64,000 nt of DNA from assembly GCA_033977085.1 (NCBI GenBank), contig CP138906.1, forward strand, positions 3,596,001 to 3,660,000, given 5' to 3'. How positions within the stretch are numbered: the stretch's first letter is position 1; the number at the start of each line of letters is the position of its first letter. A program made the translations under genes and the position numbers. The notes beneath the pieces were generated by a model. The model was given only the letters and a program-made list of their open reading frames with translations. It did no database searches and was not told where the DNA came from. Shown piece by piece: positions 21,801 through 32,583 of this stretch. The stretch comes from Apirhabdus apintestini. GTDB lineage: Bacteria; Pseudomonadota; Gammaproteobacteria; Enterobacterales; Enterobacteriaceae.

Positions 21801-22613
21801 ATGAACCAGACGCCGATGAATCTGGTCGAAGTGCGAAATGTCACGTTCTCAAGAGGGGGACGGTGCATCTTCGACAACCTCTCTCTATCGGTCCCACAGG
21901 GAAAATTACGGCGATAATGGGGCCGTCCGGCATCGGTAAAACGACGCTATTACGCCTAATTGGTGGCCAGATCGCGCCGGAAAGTGGCGAGATTTTATTC
22001 GATGGTGAAAATATTCCCGCGATGTCACGTTCGCGGCTATTTACCGTGCGTAAACGTATGAGCATGCTGTTTCAATCAGGCGCGCTGTTTACCGATCTCA
22101 CCGTTTTTGAAAATGTTGCCTGGCCGCTGCGGGAGCATACAAAACTGCCAGAGCCTTTGCTGCACAGCACCGTAATGATGAAGCTTGAAGCCGTGGGGCT
22201 GCGCGGCGCGGCGCAGCTAATGCCTTCTGAGCTTTCTGGCGGCATGGCGCGGCGGGCCGCACTGGCTCGCGCCATTGCGCTTGAGCCGGAGCTTATTATG
22301 TTTGATGAGCCTTTTGTGGGGCAAGATCCCATCACCATGGGGGTGCTCGTTAAATTAATTTCTGAGCTCGAATGCTTCCCTGGGCGTAACGTGCGTTGTT
22401 GTTTCGCATGATGTGCCGGAAGTATTGAGTATTGCCGATTACGCCTATATCGTTGCCGATCGGTGCGCGATCGCTGAAGGATCGCCGCAGGCGCTGGAGA
22501 GTAATCGAGATCCTCGGGTACGGCAGTTTCTGGACGGCGTTGCCGATGGCCCCGTGCCGTTTCGTTATCCCGCCGGGGATTACCGGTATGATCTAACAGG
22601 AACAGGGAGTTGA
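21801..22613 (+). CDS. mlaF: Mla phospholipid transporter ATPase MlaF, two indels
   Basis: ATPase of the MlaFEDB complex that maintains outer-membrane lipid asymmetry. It starts MNQTPMNLVEVRNVTF. Walker A GPSGIGKTTLL, signature LSGGMARR and Walker B LIMFDEPFVGQD. A deletion in an A run at about 21902 (VPQGKITAIMG) and an inserted C at about 22367 (GAGCTCGAATG, at AGCT) break the frame; without them the reading is SELNASLGVTCVVVSHDVPE. Restored length 270 residues against 269 in E. coli. Confidence 0.94.
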
Positions 22614-22620
22614 GTCACTC

Positions 22621-23402
22621 ATGCTTTTAAATGCACTGGCGGCATTGGGAAGACGCGGGATTGCTACCTGCGCGTCTTTTGGGCGCGCCGGATTAATGCT
22701 GTTTAATGCCCTATTTGGCCGCCCGGAGTTTCATAAGCACGCGCCTTTACTGTTACGTCAATTGTATAACGTTGGCGTGCTTTCAATGCTGATAATCCTT
22801 GTGTCAGGCTTATTCATCGGCATGGTGCTGGGGTTACAGGGCTATTTGGTGCTAACCACTTATAGCGCCGAAACCAGCCTGGGCATGCTCGTGGCGCTCT
22901 CTTGCTGCGCGAGCTTGGGCCTGTGGTTTCCGCTTTACTTTTTGCCGGACGCGCCGGTTCCGCGTTGACCGCTGAGATTGGCTTAATGAAAGCGACTGAG
23001 CAGCTTTCAAGTATGGAAATGATGGCGGTCGATCCACTGCGCCGCGTTGTGTCTCCACGCTTTTGGGCCGGCGTTATCTCGCTACCGCTGCTTTCTCTCA
23101 TTTTTGTCGCCGTGGGGATTATTGGAGGAGCGCTGGTTGGCGTTGGCTGGAAGGGAATAGATGCCGGATTCTTTTGGTCTGCAATGCAAAATGCGGTGGA
23201 CTGGAAGCTGGATTTAGTTAACTGCGTAATCAAAAGCGTTGTTTTTGCCATTACGGTAACCTGGATTGCGCTATTTAACGGCTACGATGCGGTGCCGACG
23301 TCTGAAGGCATTAGCAGAGCGACGACGCGCACCGTGGTACATGCCTCACTGGCAGTGTTGGGGCTGGATTTTGTGCTAACTGCACTGATGTTCGGGAATT
23401 GA
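22621..23402 (+). CDS. mlaE: Mla transporter permease MlaE, one frameshift
   Basis: Membrane permease of the MlaFEDB lipid transporter. Conserved GLQGYLVLTTY and LTAEIGLMKATEQ segments and several hydrophobic helices. One T is missing from a T run at about 22901, where VALS should continue LLRELGPVV. Restored length is 260 residues, exactly E. coli. Confidence 0.95.
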
Positions 23403-23406
23403 ATGC

Positions 23407-23961
23407 ATGCAAACGAAGAAAATTGAAATCTGGGTTGGCGCATTTTTGCTCATTGCGCTAGCCTCCATCGTGTTTCTCTGCCTGAAGGTTGCCAATGTCA
23501 GCGCATTGAGCAGCGAGCCGACCTACCGACTATACGCGACATTTGACAATATCGGTGGTCTGAAAGCGCATTCGCCGATACGCGTTGGTGGCGTGGTTAT
23601 TGGGCGCGTGAACGATATATCGCTGGATACAAAAACGTATTCACCACGCGTTAGCATGGATATTGAGCAGCGTTATAACCAGATACCGGATACCAGTTCG
23701 CTGGCTATCCGCACCTCCGGTCTTTTAGGGGAGCAGTATCTGGCGTTAAATGTCGGATTTGAAGATCCCGGCTCGGGAACCGCTATTCTTAAAGACGGCG
23801 ATACGATTCAGGACACAAAATCGGCGATGGTGTTGGAGGATCTGATTGGTCAGTTTCTTTATAAGAGCAACGGCGATAGCAAAACTCAGAATCAAGGCGA
23901 TAGCGCGCCGGCTGCTTCAGACAATAATGAAGCGCAAACCGGCACTGAAGTAACGCACTAA
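23407..23961 (+). CDS. mlaD: Mla substrate-binding protein MlaD
   Basis: MCE-domain protein anchored in the inner membrane, forming the hexameric ring of the Mla complex. Intact 184 residues (183 in E. coli). N-terminal membrane segment (VGAFLLIALASIVFLCL), then the MCE domain with FDNIGGLKAHSPIRVGGVVI, and a low-complexity tail. Confidence 0.96.
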   Translation: MQTKKIEIWVGAFLLIALASIVFLCLKVANVSALSSEPTYRLYATFDNIGGLKAHSPIRVGGVVIGRVNDISLDTKTYSPRVSMDIEQRYNQIPDTSSLAIRTSGLLGEQYLALNVGFEDPGSGTAILKDGDTIQDTKSAMVLEDLIGQFLYKSNGDSKTQNQGDSAPAASDNNEAQTGTEVTH

Positions 23962-23978
23962 ATTTCAGGAGAAGAATT

Positions 23979-24619
23979 ATGTTTAAGCGCTTATTAATGA
24001 TTGCAGTTCTGGCGATTGCCCCGCTGCTCACAGGCACAGCGACCGCGGCGGATCAATCAAATCCTTATCAGCTAATGAATGAAGCGGCGCAAAAAACGTT
24101 CGATCGCCTGAAGAACGAGCAGCCGAAAATCCGTCGCGATCCGAACTATTTAAGGGATATCGTTGAGCAGGAGTTATTGCCTTATGTGCAGGTGAAGTAT
24201 GCAGGTGCGTTAGTATTGGGGCGGTATTATAAAGAAGCGACTCCGGCTCAGCGTGAGGCCTATTTCGCCGCTTTTCGCGAATATTTGAAACAGGCGTATG
24301 GGCAGGCGCTGGCAATGTATCATGGTCAGTCGTATCAAATCGCACCGGAGCAACCGCTAGGGAATAACAATATTATTGCGATTCGTGTCACGATAACTGA
24401 CCCTAAAGGCCGTCCGCCTGTTCGGCTTGATTTTCAGTGGCGTAAGAATAGCCAAACCGGCAACTGGCAGGCTTATGACATGATTGCGGAAGGCGTTAGC
24501 ATGATTACTACTAAGCAAAGTGAATGGAGCGATCTTTTACGCACTAAAGGCGTTGATGGCCTGACGGCGCAGCTGAAATCAATATCCAGCCAGCCAATTA
24601 CGCTGGACGAGAAAAATAA
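23979..24619 (+). CDS. mlaC: Mla periplasmic lipid carrier MlaC, deletion at the stop
   Basis: Periplasmic phospholipid shuttle between MlaA and MlaFEDB. Signal peptide ending near TATAA, then the Ttg2 domain (DFQWRKNSQTGNWQAYDMI). An A is missing from GAGAAAAATAATG, so the frame runs past its stop and appears to extend over mlaB to 24746. With six A the protein ends ITLDEKK at the TAA 24617-24619, giving 213 residues (211 in E. coli) and an overlap TAATG with mlaB. Confidence 0.93.
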
Positions 24620-24918
24620 TGAACGCCGCGCTGAACTGGCGACGCGAGCAGGATACGCTTTACCTGCAGGGCGCGCTGGAAAGCAATACGCTGCTGCCCC
24701 TGTGGGAGCAGCGTCGGGCAGTGACCGACAAGCTTTCTATAATTAATATCAAAGCGATAACACGTGTGGATACGGCAGGTCTGGCGCTCCTGATTCAGTT
24801 AGTTGCAGATGCGCATCGGCAAGGTGGACAGGCTGTTTTGACTGGAGTAGGGCATAGCGTAAAAACGCTGGCTCAACTCTATAACCTCCCGCATGCCATA
24901 TTTCCGCTTGAAAATTAA
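24619..24918 (+). CDS. mlaB: Mla STAS-domain protein MlaB
   Basis: Small cytoplasmic STAS-domain subunit that binds MlaF. Intact 99 residues (97 in E. coli), with the STAS phospho-acceptor region RVDTAGLALLIQL. It starts MNAALNWRREQ and overlaps the mlaC stop. Confidence 0.93.
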   Translation: MNAALNWRREQDTLYLQGALESNTLLPLWEQRRAVTDKLSIINIKAITRVDTAGLALLIQLVADAHRQGGQAVLTGVGHSVKTLAQLYNLPHAIFPLEN

Positions 24919-24950
24919 ACCTGCTGCATTTTCAGCGTGTTAATCACCTG

Positions 24951-24982
24951 GCCCTGAAGATTCGTGATTCAGGGCTGTTTTC
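24951..24982 (+). terminator. terminator after the mla operon
   Basis: GCCCTGAA (24951-24958) pairs with TTCAGGGC (24968-24975) and is followed by TGTTTTCTT. It separates mlaB from ibaG. Confidence 0.7.
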
Positions 24983-25051
24983 TTATTTATGCCGACGCCC
25001 CTTTCCTCTAAGATGTGGGGCTGTTTGAACAATAACCTGCGTGTAGATCCC

Positions 25052-25305
25052 ATGGAAAATCATGAAATTCAGTCGGCGCTTATGAATGCGCTGCCCCTTC
25101 AGGAAGTTCACGTCTCCGGTGACGGTAGCCATTTTCAAGTGATTGCTATCGGAGAGATGTTTGAGGCTCTGAGCCGCGTTAAGCAGCAGCAGGCGGTGTA
25201 TGCTCCATTAAAGGAATATATTGCTGATAACCGTATTCATGCCGTCTCAATTAAAGCCTACACCCCCAGCAATGGGATCGGGATCGCAAGTTAAACGGTT
25301 TTTAA
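25052..25305 (+). CDS. ibaG: BolA-family protein IbaG, frameshift at the end
   Basis: Acid-stress BolA-like protein that binds [2Fe-2S] with monothiol glutaredoxins. It starts MENHEIQSALMNALPLQ. The family His is in VSGDGSHFQV. Near 25270 the frame shifts: it should continue from AYTPS to WDRDRKLNGF and stop at 25303-25305. One base restored gives 84 residues, exactly E. coli. It lies 49 bases upstream of murA. Confidence 0.92.
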
Positions 25306-25354
25306 GCTACCGGCACGTTGCCCGTGGCGACAATAATTATTAGAGAGCTGTTGA

Positions 25355-26613
25355 ATGGATAAATTTCGTGTACAGGGCCCCACCCGTCTTAGCGGGGAAG
25401 TCACTATCTCTGGGGCGAAAAACGCCGCTTTGCCTATCTTATTTGCTGCTTTATTGGCAGAAGAACCCGTTGAGATCCGCAATGTTCCCGAATTAAAAGA
25501 TATTGATACAACTATGAAGCTGTTAAGTCGAGCTCGGGACAAAAGTAGAGCGTAATGGCTCCGTATGGATTGATGCTAGTAACGTGAACGTTTACTGCGC
25601 ACCTTACGAGCTGGTGAAAACTATGCGCGCGTCTATATGGGCGCTGGGTCCGCTGGTTGCGCGTTTTGGCCAGGGCAGGTTTCGTTGCCCGGTGGCTGCG
25701 CGATTGGCGCTCGCCCTGTGGATTTACATATTAGCGGTCTGGAACAGCTTGGCGCTGAAATCACGCTGGAAGAGGGCTATGTTAAAGCTTCTGTCACTGG
25801 TCGCCTGAAAGGGGCGCATATAGTAATGGACAAAGTTAGCGTTGGCGCAACTGTTACGGTAATGACCGCAGCGACGTTAGCTGAAGGTACAACGGTAATT
25901 GAGAATGCCGCGCGTGAGCCGGAAATCGTTGATACTGCGCTTTTTTAAATACGCTGGGTGCAAAAATCACCGGTATGGGCAGCGATCGCATTACTATTGA
26001 GGGCGTTAAGCGACTGGGAGGTGGCGTATATCGCGTTCTACCCGATCGTATTGAAACGGGAACCTTCCTGGTCGCTGCTGCAGTTTCTGGCGGGAAAGTC
26101 GTGTGTCGACATGCGGCCCCGGATACGCTGGATGCAGTGCTGGCTAAATTGCGTGAGGCCGGTGCGGATATTGAAACCGGTGAAGACTGGATAAGTCTGG
26201 ATATGCACGGCGCGCGTCCTAAAGCCGTAAATATTCGCACTGCGCCGCATCCCGGCTTCCCTACGGATATGCAGGCGCAATTTTCATTGCTGAACCTGGT
26301 AGCGGAAGGCACGGGCATCATTACCGAAACTATCTTTGAAAACCGTTTTATGCATGTGCCAGAATTGATTCGAATGGGCGCACACGCTGAAATTGAAGGT
26401 AATACGGCGATTTGCCACGGTGTGGAAAAGCTTTCCGGCGCTCAGGTGATGGCGACTGACTTACGTGCGTCTGCGAGTCTGGTTTTGGCTGGATGTATCG
26501 CTGAAGGCACAACGTATGTTGATCGTATCTACCATATCGATCGCGGCTATGAGCGTATTGAGGATAAACTTCAGGCACTGGGCGCGAATATCGAACGTAT
26601 CAAGGGTGAATAA
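25355..26613 (+). CDS. murA: UDP-N-acetylglucosamine enolpyruvyl transferase MurA, three indels
   Basis: First committed step of peptidoglycan synthesis and the fosfomycin target. It starts MDKFRVQGPTRLSGEV; the catalytic cysteine is in LPGGCAIGARP. The frame breaks at about 25531 (extra base at CGAGCTCGGG, an AGCT site), 25673 (G run, GQGQVSLPGG) and 25943 (T run, TALFLNTLGAKI). Restored length is 419 residues, exactly E. coli. MurA is essential in Gram-negatives, so a true triple frameshift is implausible. Confidence 0.95.
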
Positions 26614-26666
26614 TACGGACGCTATCGTACGGTGATAAAGACGCCAGTCTCGCGCCAACACCTCTC

Positions 26667-26697
26667 AGCCCCATCAAATCTTTGATGGGGCTTTTTA
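26667..26697 (+). terminator. rho-independent terminator after murA
   Basis: AGCCCCATCAAA (26667-26678) pairs perfectly with TTTGATGGGGCT (26681-26692), followed by TTTT. Strong terminator 54 bases after murA. Confidence 0.9.
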
Positions 26698-26934
26698 TTC
26701 TTAACTAAAAACCACGTCCTGTGGGCGTGGTTATCGGCTTTTGGCTCTGCTAATAAGGCTACTCATGGGAAAATCCGAATCTGTTATCCCCATTACTGAT
26801 AAGGGTTTAACCCTGAGTAGGTTCGAAAAAGCATCGCATGTGCTATAGTGTTACCAACGGTGCAAAACTGATCCACCCCAGCGGTTGAAAACTGATCCAG
26901 GGGTTAATCTGCTCCTCTGAATACAGGGGAGCTT

Positions 26935-27953
<1,019 letters not shown>

Positions 27954-27957
<4 letters not shown>

Positions 27958-28736
27958 TGGTCGAACTACAACATCAACGGCTGATGGTGCTTGCTGAACA
28001 GCCCAGCTGGACAGCCTTATCGGCGCGGCGCCGGCACTGTCGCAACAGGCAGTGGATCAGGAATGGAGCTATATGGACTTCCTGGAGCACCTGCTACATG
28101 AGGAGAAACTGGCCCGGCATCAGCGTAAACAGGCGATGTACACGCGGATGGCAGCCTTCCCGGCGGTGAAGACGTTCGAGGAATACGACTTCACCTTCGC
28201 CACCGGCGCACCTCAGAAGCAAATCCAGTCGCTGCGTTCCCTGAGCTTCATCGAACGTAACGAAAACATCGTGTTGCTGGGCCCCTCGGGCGTGGGGAAA
28301 ACACATCTGGCGATAGCCATGGGCTACGAGGCAGTACGGGCGGGCATCAAGGTTCGCTTCACAACAGCAGCGGACCTGCTGTTACAGCTCGTCGACTTCC
28401 CAGCGTCAGGGGCGTTACAAAACGACACTCAATCGCGGTGTCATGGCCCCCAAACTGCTCATCATCGACGAAATAGGCTATCTGCCGTTCAGCCAGGAAG
28501 AGGCAAAGCTATTCTTCCAGGTCATTGCCAAACGTTACGAAAAGAGCGCGATGATCCTGACCTCTAACCTGCCGTTCGGGCAGTGGGACCAGACGTTCGC
28601 GGGTGATGCAGCCCTGACATCGGCAATGCTGGACCGGATCTTACATCACTCACACGTAGTCCAGATAAAAGGAGAGAGCTATCGACTGAAGCAGAAACGA
28701 AAGGCCGGGGTTATAGCGGAAGCTAATCCTGAGTAA
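27954..28736 (+). CDS. istB: IS21 helper ATPase IstB (copy 2), frame broken twice
   Basis: AAA+ helper with GPSGVGKT and LLIIDEIGYL. It breaks near 28000 (CAGCCCAGCTGG) and again at about 28389, where CAGCTCGTCGAC replaces the CAGTTGTCGAC of copy 1. The last 97 residues (from MAPKLLIIDEIG) are open. Restored length 260 residues. Confidence 0.88.
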
Positions 28737-28869
28737 GCAAGGTGGATCAATATTAGACCGTTGGTGGTGACGGTAAGTGGATCACTTTTTACCCGTTGTT
28801 GACAATAGCATTGACAATGCCATATAGACTGGACACCCAAGTGTCGATTTCGAATGCTGAAGAGCAGTG

Positions 28870-29210
28870 TAGGCGAAGAGATTTTCAGTAAAATCAGGTT
28901 ATTAAGCCAATAACTTCATATTGAAATAGTGGAGCTAAATATCCAGCTGGATCATGTCCATTTGCCGGTAAAAACCCTACTAAAGCTGTCAGTATCGAAA
29001 ATGTTGGGTCATCCAGAAAGGCAGAACAGCGATACGACTCTTTAATAAATTTCCATACCTCAGGAAGCATAATTATGGGGAGTCACTTTTGGGCGAAAGG
29101 GTATTGTGTGGATACGTAGGAGTGAGTGCAGAAACGATCCGTAGATATGTAAAATATCAGGAGAAACATGAGCATGAAGAAACCCGACTGAGCCTGAATG
29201 GAATGTGAGG
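28870..29210 (+). pseudogene. tnpA: IS200/IS605-type TnpA remnant
   Basis: Pieces of a Y1 (HUH) transposase in shifting frames: VELNIQLDHVHL with the His-x-His motif, KLSVSKMLGH, KGRTAIRLFNKFPYLRKH, then SHFWAKGYCVD and AETIRRYVKYQEKHEHEE with the catalytic-tyrosine helix. An in-frame stop and at least two frame changes show decay, and the N-terminus is missing. The GC-rich stretch and small hairpin at about 29240-29290 may be the right end. It lies just right of IS21 copy 2. Confidence 0.75.
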
Positions 29211-29699
29211 CGAGGTCCCAACGGGTTAGAACTTAGTACGCCCCTCCGGCGCGCCAAAGCAATGCACCTTCTACGAAGGCGGATTTTTATTTGCGCATAG
29301 ATAACATTGCCTGAAAGGTAAAAGCGCAGCGTAAATAGGTGGGGTTCGCCTATTGCTATGCTAGTAGACCCCAGCAAACAGGCGTGCTTAACCTTTTAAG
29401 AAGCAATGAAACCTGCGTTTTATATGATTACCGATTTATCGCCAGCGGCTGACGCTCGGTGTGAGAATTTTATGTTTACCCAAATTCAAAGAATGGCGGA
29501 GCGTTGAGCTATTAGCAAAAGGTGGTTAATGGCGATCTCTGAAATTGTTGGCATAAAAATCCTTGCCATTAATGATATCGATGCCGCTTCCAACAACGGG
29601 CGGCATCTGAAAGCGATTTCCTCTACAGATGAGGTATCGGAACTGAGACGAGAGAGGGACTGTTATCAGCGCATTTCCTTTGGAAGATGCAATCGATAG
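29211..29699. other. gene-poor stretch between the TnpA remnant and sfsB
   Basis: No supported gene. A 56-codon open frame at 29529-29699 (+) begins MAISEIVGIKILAINDIDAA; it has no recognised relative and no clear ribosome-binding site. It may be a gene fragment. Confidence 0.4.
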
Positions 29700-29962
29700 T
29701 TATCGCGATCGGATAAGCTGGGTTCTATCGATGAATTCATGAGTTATGGGATCGTGATATCGCGAAGGCCAAATAATCCAGGGTCGGTTCCCAGTGCACT
29801 CGCGATAAGCCATTCCCCTTTTGGCCATGGGCGAGTAAGGGCATTGGCGAGTGTAGAAGAACTAAGACCGGCCTGGCGTGAAACCGCAGCCAAAGAAGTT
29901 CCCCGTTTACGCAGTGCGGCGATAATGTCTGCGGGGTGCCAGTCGGCAAATTGACGTTCCAT
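29700..29962 (-). CDS. sfsB: Ner-like DNA-binding regulator SfsB (Nlp), one frameshift
   Basis: Small Ner/Nlp-family DNA-binding protein linked in E. coli to maltose-gene activation. It starts MERQFADWHPADIIAALRKR, with the helix-turn-helix SRQAGLSSSTLANALTRPWP. Near 29778 one base is missing after LGTDP; the other frame continues IIWPSRYHDPITHEFIDRTQ, matching the family C-terminus, to the stop at 29700. Restored length 87 residues (92 in E. coli). Normally between murA and ispB, as here. Confidence 0.88.
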
Positions 29963-30158
29963 GCGTTCTCCCTGTCAGCAACCTATACGGTAATAATCCT
30001 GTTATATTTACCCGCCTTTTATAGCACAAAAAGTTTCATAAACGCTCCAGTTGTTTCGTAAACGATTGCGAAATGTGGCTTACGACACAAAGGATATGTA
30101 ATTGATGAAAAGGAACAGAAGAAGTGGCCGCTCACAGACCGGGTGAACGGCATAAAGA

Positions 30159-31129
30159 TTAATGATTGCGCTGTACTGCGAGATGAGCCAGCCCGATGAG
30201 CGCCTCTTTCCAGTCGCTATCCTGCAGCGGCGCCAGAGCGGCAATGGCTTTATCGGCTTCCTGTTCAGCGCGCTGGCGGGTCCATGTCAGTGAACCACAT
30301 GCCGCCATCGTTTCCAAAACAGATTCCAGTAAATGACGCCCGTTGCCCTGTTCAATCGCCTGACGAATCAATGCGGCCTGAGCCGGCGTGCCGTGGTGCA
30401 TGGCATGCAGCAGTGGGAGCGTAGGTTTACCCTCGTTGAGGTCGTCACCCACGTTTTTTCCAAGCGTTTCGCCATCAGCGCTGTAATCTAAGAGATCGTC
30501 AATTAGCTGGAACGCAGTGCCCAGATAACGCCCGTAGTCTTGTAGCGCTTGTTCCTGTTCCGGCGTTGCTCCCGCAAGGATTGCAGAACACTGGGATGCA
30601 GCTTCAAAAAGACGCGCCGTTTTACTGTAAATTACGCGCAAATAATTTTCTTCGGTGATATTCGGATCGTTAACATTCATTAACTGGAGCACTTCTCCTT
30701 CCGCGATGACGTTAACGGCTTCAGACATCACTTCCAGTACTTTTAACGAGCCAAGACTCGTCATCATCTGAAAAGCGCGCGTATAGATAAAATCGCCGAC
30801 CAGCACGCTTGCGGCATTGCCAAAAGCTGCGTTGGCCGTAGCTTTCCCCGGCGCATATCGGATTCATCTACGACATCATCATGAAGAAGCGTGGCGGTGT
30901 GTATAAATTCAATCAGCGCGGCCAGCGAGATATGGGCATTCCCTGATAATTAAGCGCGCGCGCCGAAAGCACGGCTATCATAGGGCGAATACGTTTTCCC
31001 CCACTGCTCACGATGTAATATCCCAACTGATTAATAAGCTGCACGTCAGAACTGAAGCTGCTCGAGAATCGCTGCGTTGACACCCGCCATGTCTTGTGCG
31101 GTTAACTGGTTTATATTTTCTAAATTCAT
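30159..31129 (-). CDS. ispB: octaprenyl diphosphate synthase IspB, three indels
   Basis: Builds the octaprenyl side chain of ubiquinone and menaquinone; essential in E. coli. Two Asp-rich motifs, LLHDDVVDESD and LIDDLLDY. The true start is at 31129 (MNLENINQLTAQDMAGV). The N-terminal third has an extra base at about 31056 (CAGCTTCAG, an AGCT site) and single deletions near 30942 (YQGNAHISLAA) and 30844 (RRGKATANAA). The rest is open from VLVGDFIYTRAF. Restored length 323 residues, exactly E. coli. Confidence 0.94.
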
Positions 31130-31285
31130 CGCAAAGTCTGGCTATCGTCCTGTTTGACCACACATCCGTATGGGATAACGAGAGGGGTTGAACTGATAAT
31201 GTAGTACAGATTGTACCGGAAAAATGCGTCAGATAAACGGCGTCGTTACGGCTGCGTTTTTTTCAACGGGGAATGACAATCGGGC

Positions 31286-31314
31286 TTGTCAAAGCGTTGC
31301 GATTTGCGTAATAT
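31286..31314 (+). promoter_or_regulatory. sigma-70 promoter for rplU-rpmA
   Basis: TTGTCA (31286-31291) and TAATAT (31309-31314) are separated by exactly 17 bases and lie about 70 bases upstream of rplU, in the ispB-rplU divergent region. Confidence 0.7.
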
Positions 31315-31386
31315 TCGCGCCCTATTGTGAATATTTATAGCGCGGCCTGCATTGTGATCACGGCATGCGCGGAAGCGGAGTTTTAT

Positions 31387-31698
31387 ATGTACGCGGTTTT
31401 CCAAAGTGGTGGTAAACAACACCGAGTAAGCGAAGGTCAGACCGTTCGCCTGGAAAAGCTGGACATCGCAACGGGTGAATCCGTTGAATTCAACCAGGTG
31501 CTGATGATTGCTAACGGTGAAGATGTCAAAATCGGCATTCCTTTCGTTGATGGCGGTCTCATCAAAGCTGAAGTCGTTGCGCATGGTCGTGGCGAAAAAA
31601 TTAAAATTGTTAAGTTTCGTCGTCGTAAACACCACCGTAAGCAGCAGGGCCACCGTCAGTGGTTCACTGATGTTAAAATTACTGGCATCAGCGCTTAA
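31387..31698 (+). CDS. rplU: 50S ribosomal protein L21
   Basis: Large-subunit protein. Intact 103 residues from MYAVFQSGGKQHRVSEGQ at 31387, the E. coli length; the upstream in-frame ATG at 31327 would add a non-conserved 20 residues. The basic RRRKHHRKQQGHRQ segment is typical. Operon with rpmA. Confidence 0.98.
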   Translation: MYAVFQSGGKQHRVSEGQTVRLEKLDIATGESVEFNQVLMIANGEDVKIGIPFVDGGLIKAEVVAHGRGEKIKIVKFRRRKHHRKQQGHRQWFTDVKITGISA

Positions 31699-31718
31699 TA
31701 CAAGGGGAGCGAATTTAA

Positions 31719-31976
31719 ATGGCACACAAAAAGGCTGGCGGCTCAACTCGTAACGGTCGCGATTCTGAAGCAAAACGTCTGGGCGTTAAGCGCTTTGGCG
31801 GTGAAGCAGTTCTGGCTGGTAGCATCATCGTTCGTCAGCGTGGTACTAAATTCCATGCTGGTAACAACGTAGGTTGTGGCCGCGATCATACTCTGTTCGC
31901 TTTGGCTGACGGTAAAGTCAAGTTCGAAGTGAAAGGTCCGAAGAACCGTAAGTTTATCAGCATCGAAGCTGAATAA
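31719..31976 (+). CDS. rpmA: 50S ribosomal protein L27
   Basis: Large-subunit protein reaching the peptidyl-transferase centre. Intact 85 residues, MAHKKAGGSTRNGRDSEAKR. It lies 20 bases after rplU. Confidence 0.98.
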   Translation: MAHKKAGGSTRNGRDSEAKRLGVKRFGGEAVLAGSIIVRQRGTKFHAGNNVGCGRDHTLFALADGKVKFEVKGPKNRKFISIEAE

Positions 31977-32002
31977 GTTTTACGCATTCCGGATACGGAT
32001 GG

Positions 32003-32032
32003 AGCCCCGCAACATGTTGCGGGGCTTTTTAT
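32003..32032 (+). terminator. rho-independent terminator after rpmA
   Basis: AGCCCCGCAAC pairs with GTTGCGGGGCT and is followed by TTTTT. Confidence 0.92.
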
Positions 32033-32583
32033 ATTCTGCTTCTGGGCTTTTTTATCGATGGCATTAGCTCTGAATAAACCCCCATTCTGGCTATGATGCT
32101 GAGGGTGAGTAAGCCATAATTACCGGCATGAATGATGTAAGAATAGGGCGGTTGCCTTATGGGAAGCAGCGCTGATATAGCCATTTTGGTTATGAAACAA
32201 GCTGAAACCAGACTAATGCATATCTGTTATATCTTTTAAAGCAAGCCTAACCTGCAGTGTTATAGAAACTGTGCGAGAGATAATCAAACATTAGAGTGCT
32301 ATAAAGAAAGCCAGGGCTGAGGCGCAACGAACTGTAGTTATGTTGTACACTTTATATACGGCAGCCTGCCTGCACAAAATAAACGTGTGTCATGCTTTGA
32401 ATGCCCAATTGCAGGCTTTAAGGCGTGATGATGAGTGCGATAACACATTAAATTCCGGCATCGTGCCATTAATTAGCACTTAATACCGTTTCCAGAGCAA
32501 TATATCAGACCATAGCCTTTGACTGGAGCGACAGACGGTAGCGGTTGTTCAGCGCTCGGGCGAATGATTTACGGAGAAGTACA
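32033..32583. other. gene-free stretch between rpmA and obgE
   Basis: About 550 bases. E. coli has yhbE (EamA-type transporter) here; no trace of it could be read. The region should hold the obgE promoter. Nothing else is seen. Confidence 0.5.

Noticed and set aside
23979..24746. Apparent 255-residue MlaC with an extended C-terminus
   Set aside because: The extension is mlaB read in the wrong frame after a missing A at the mlaC stop.
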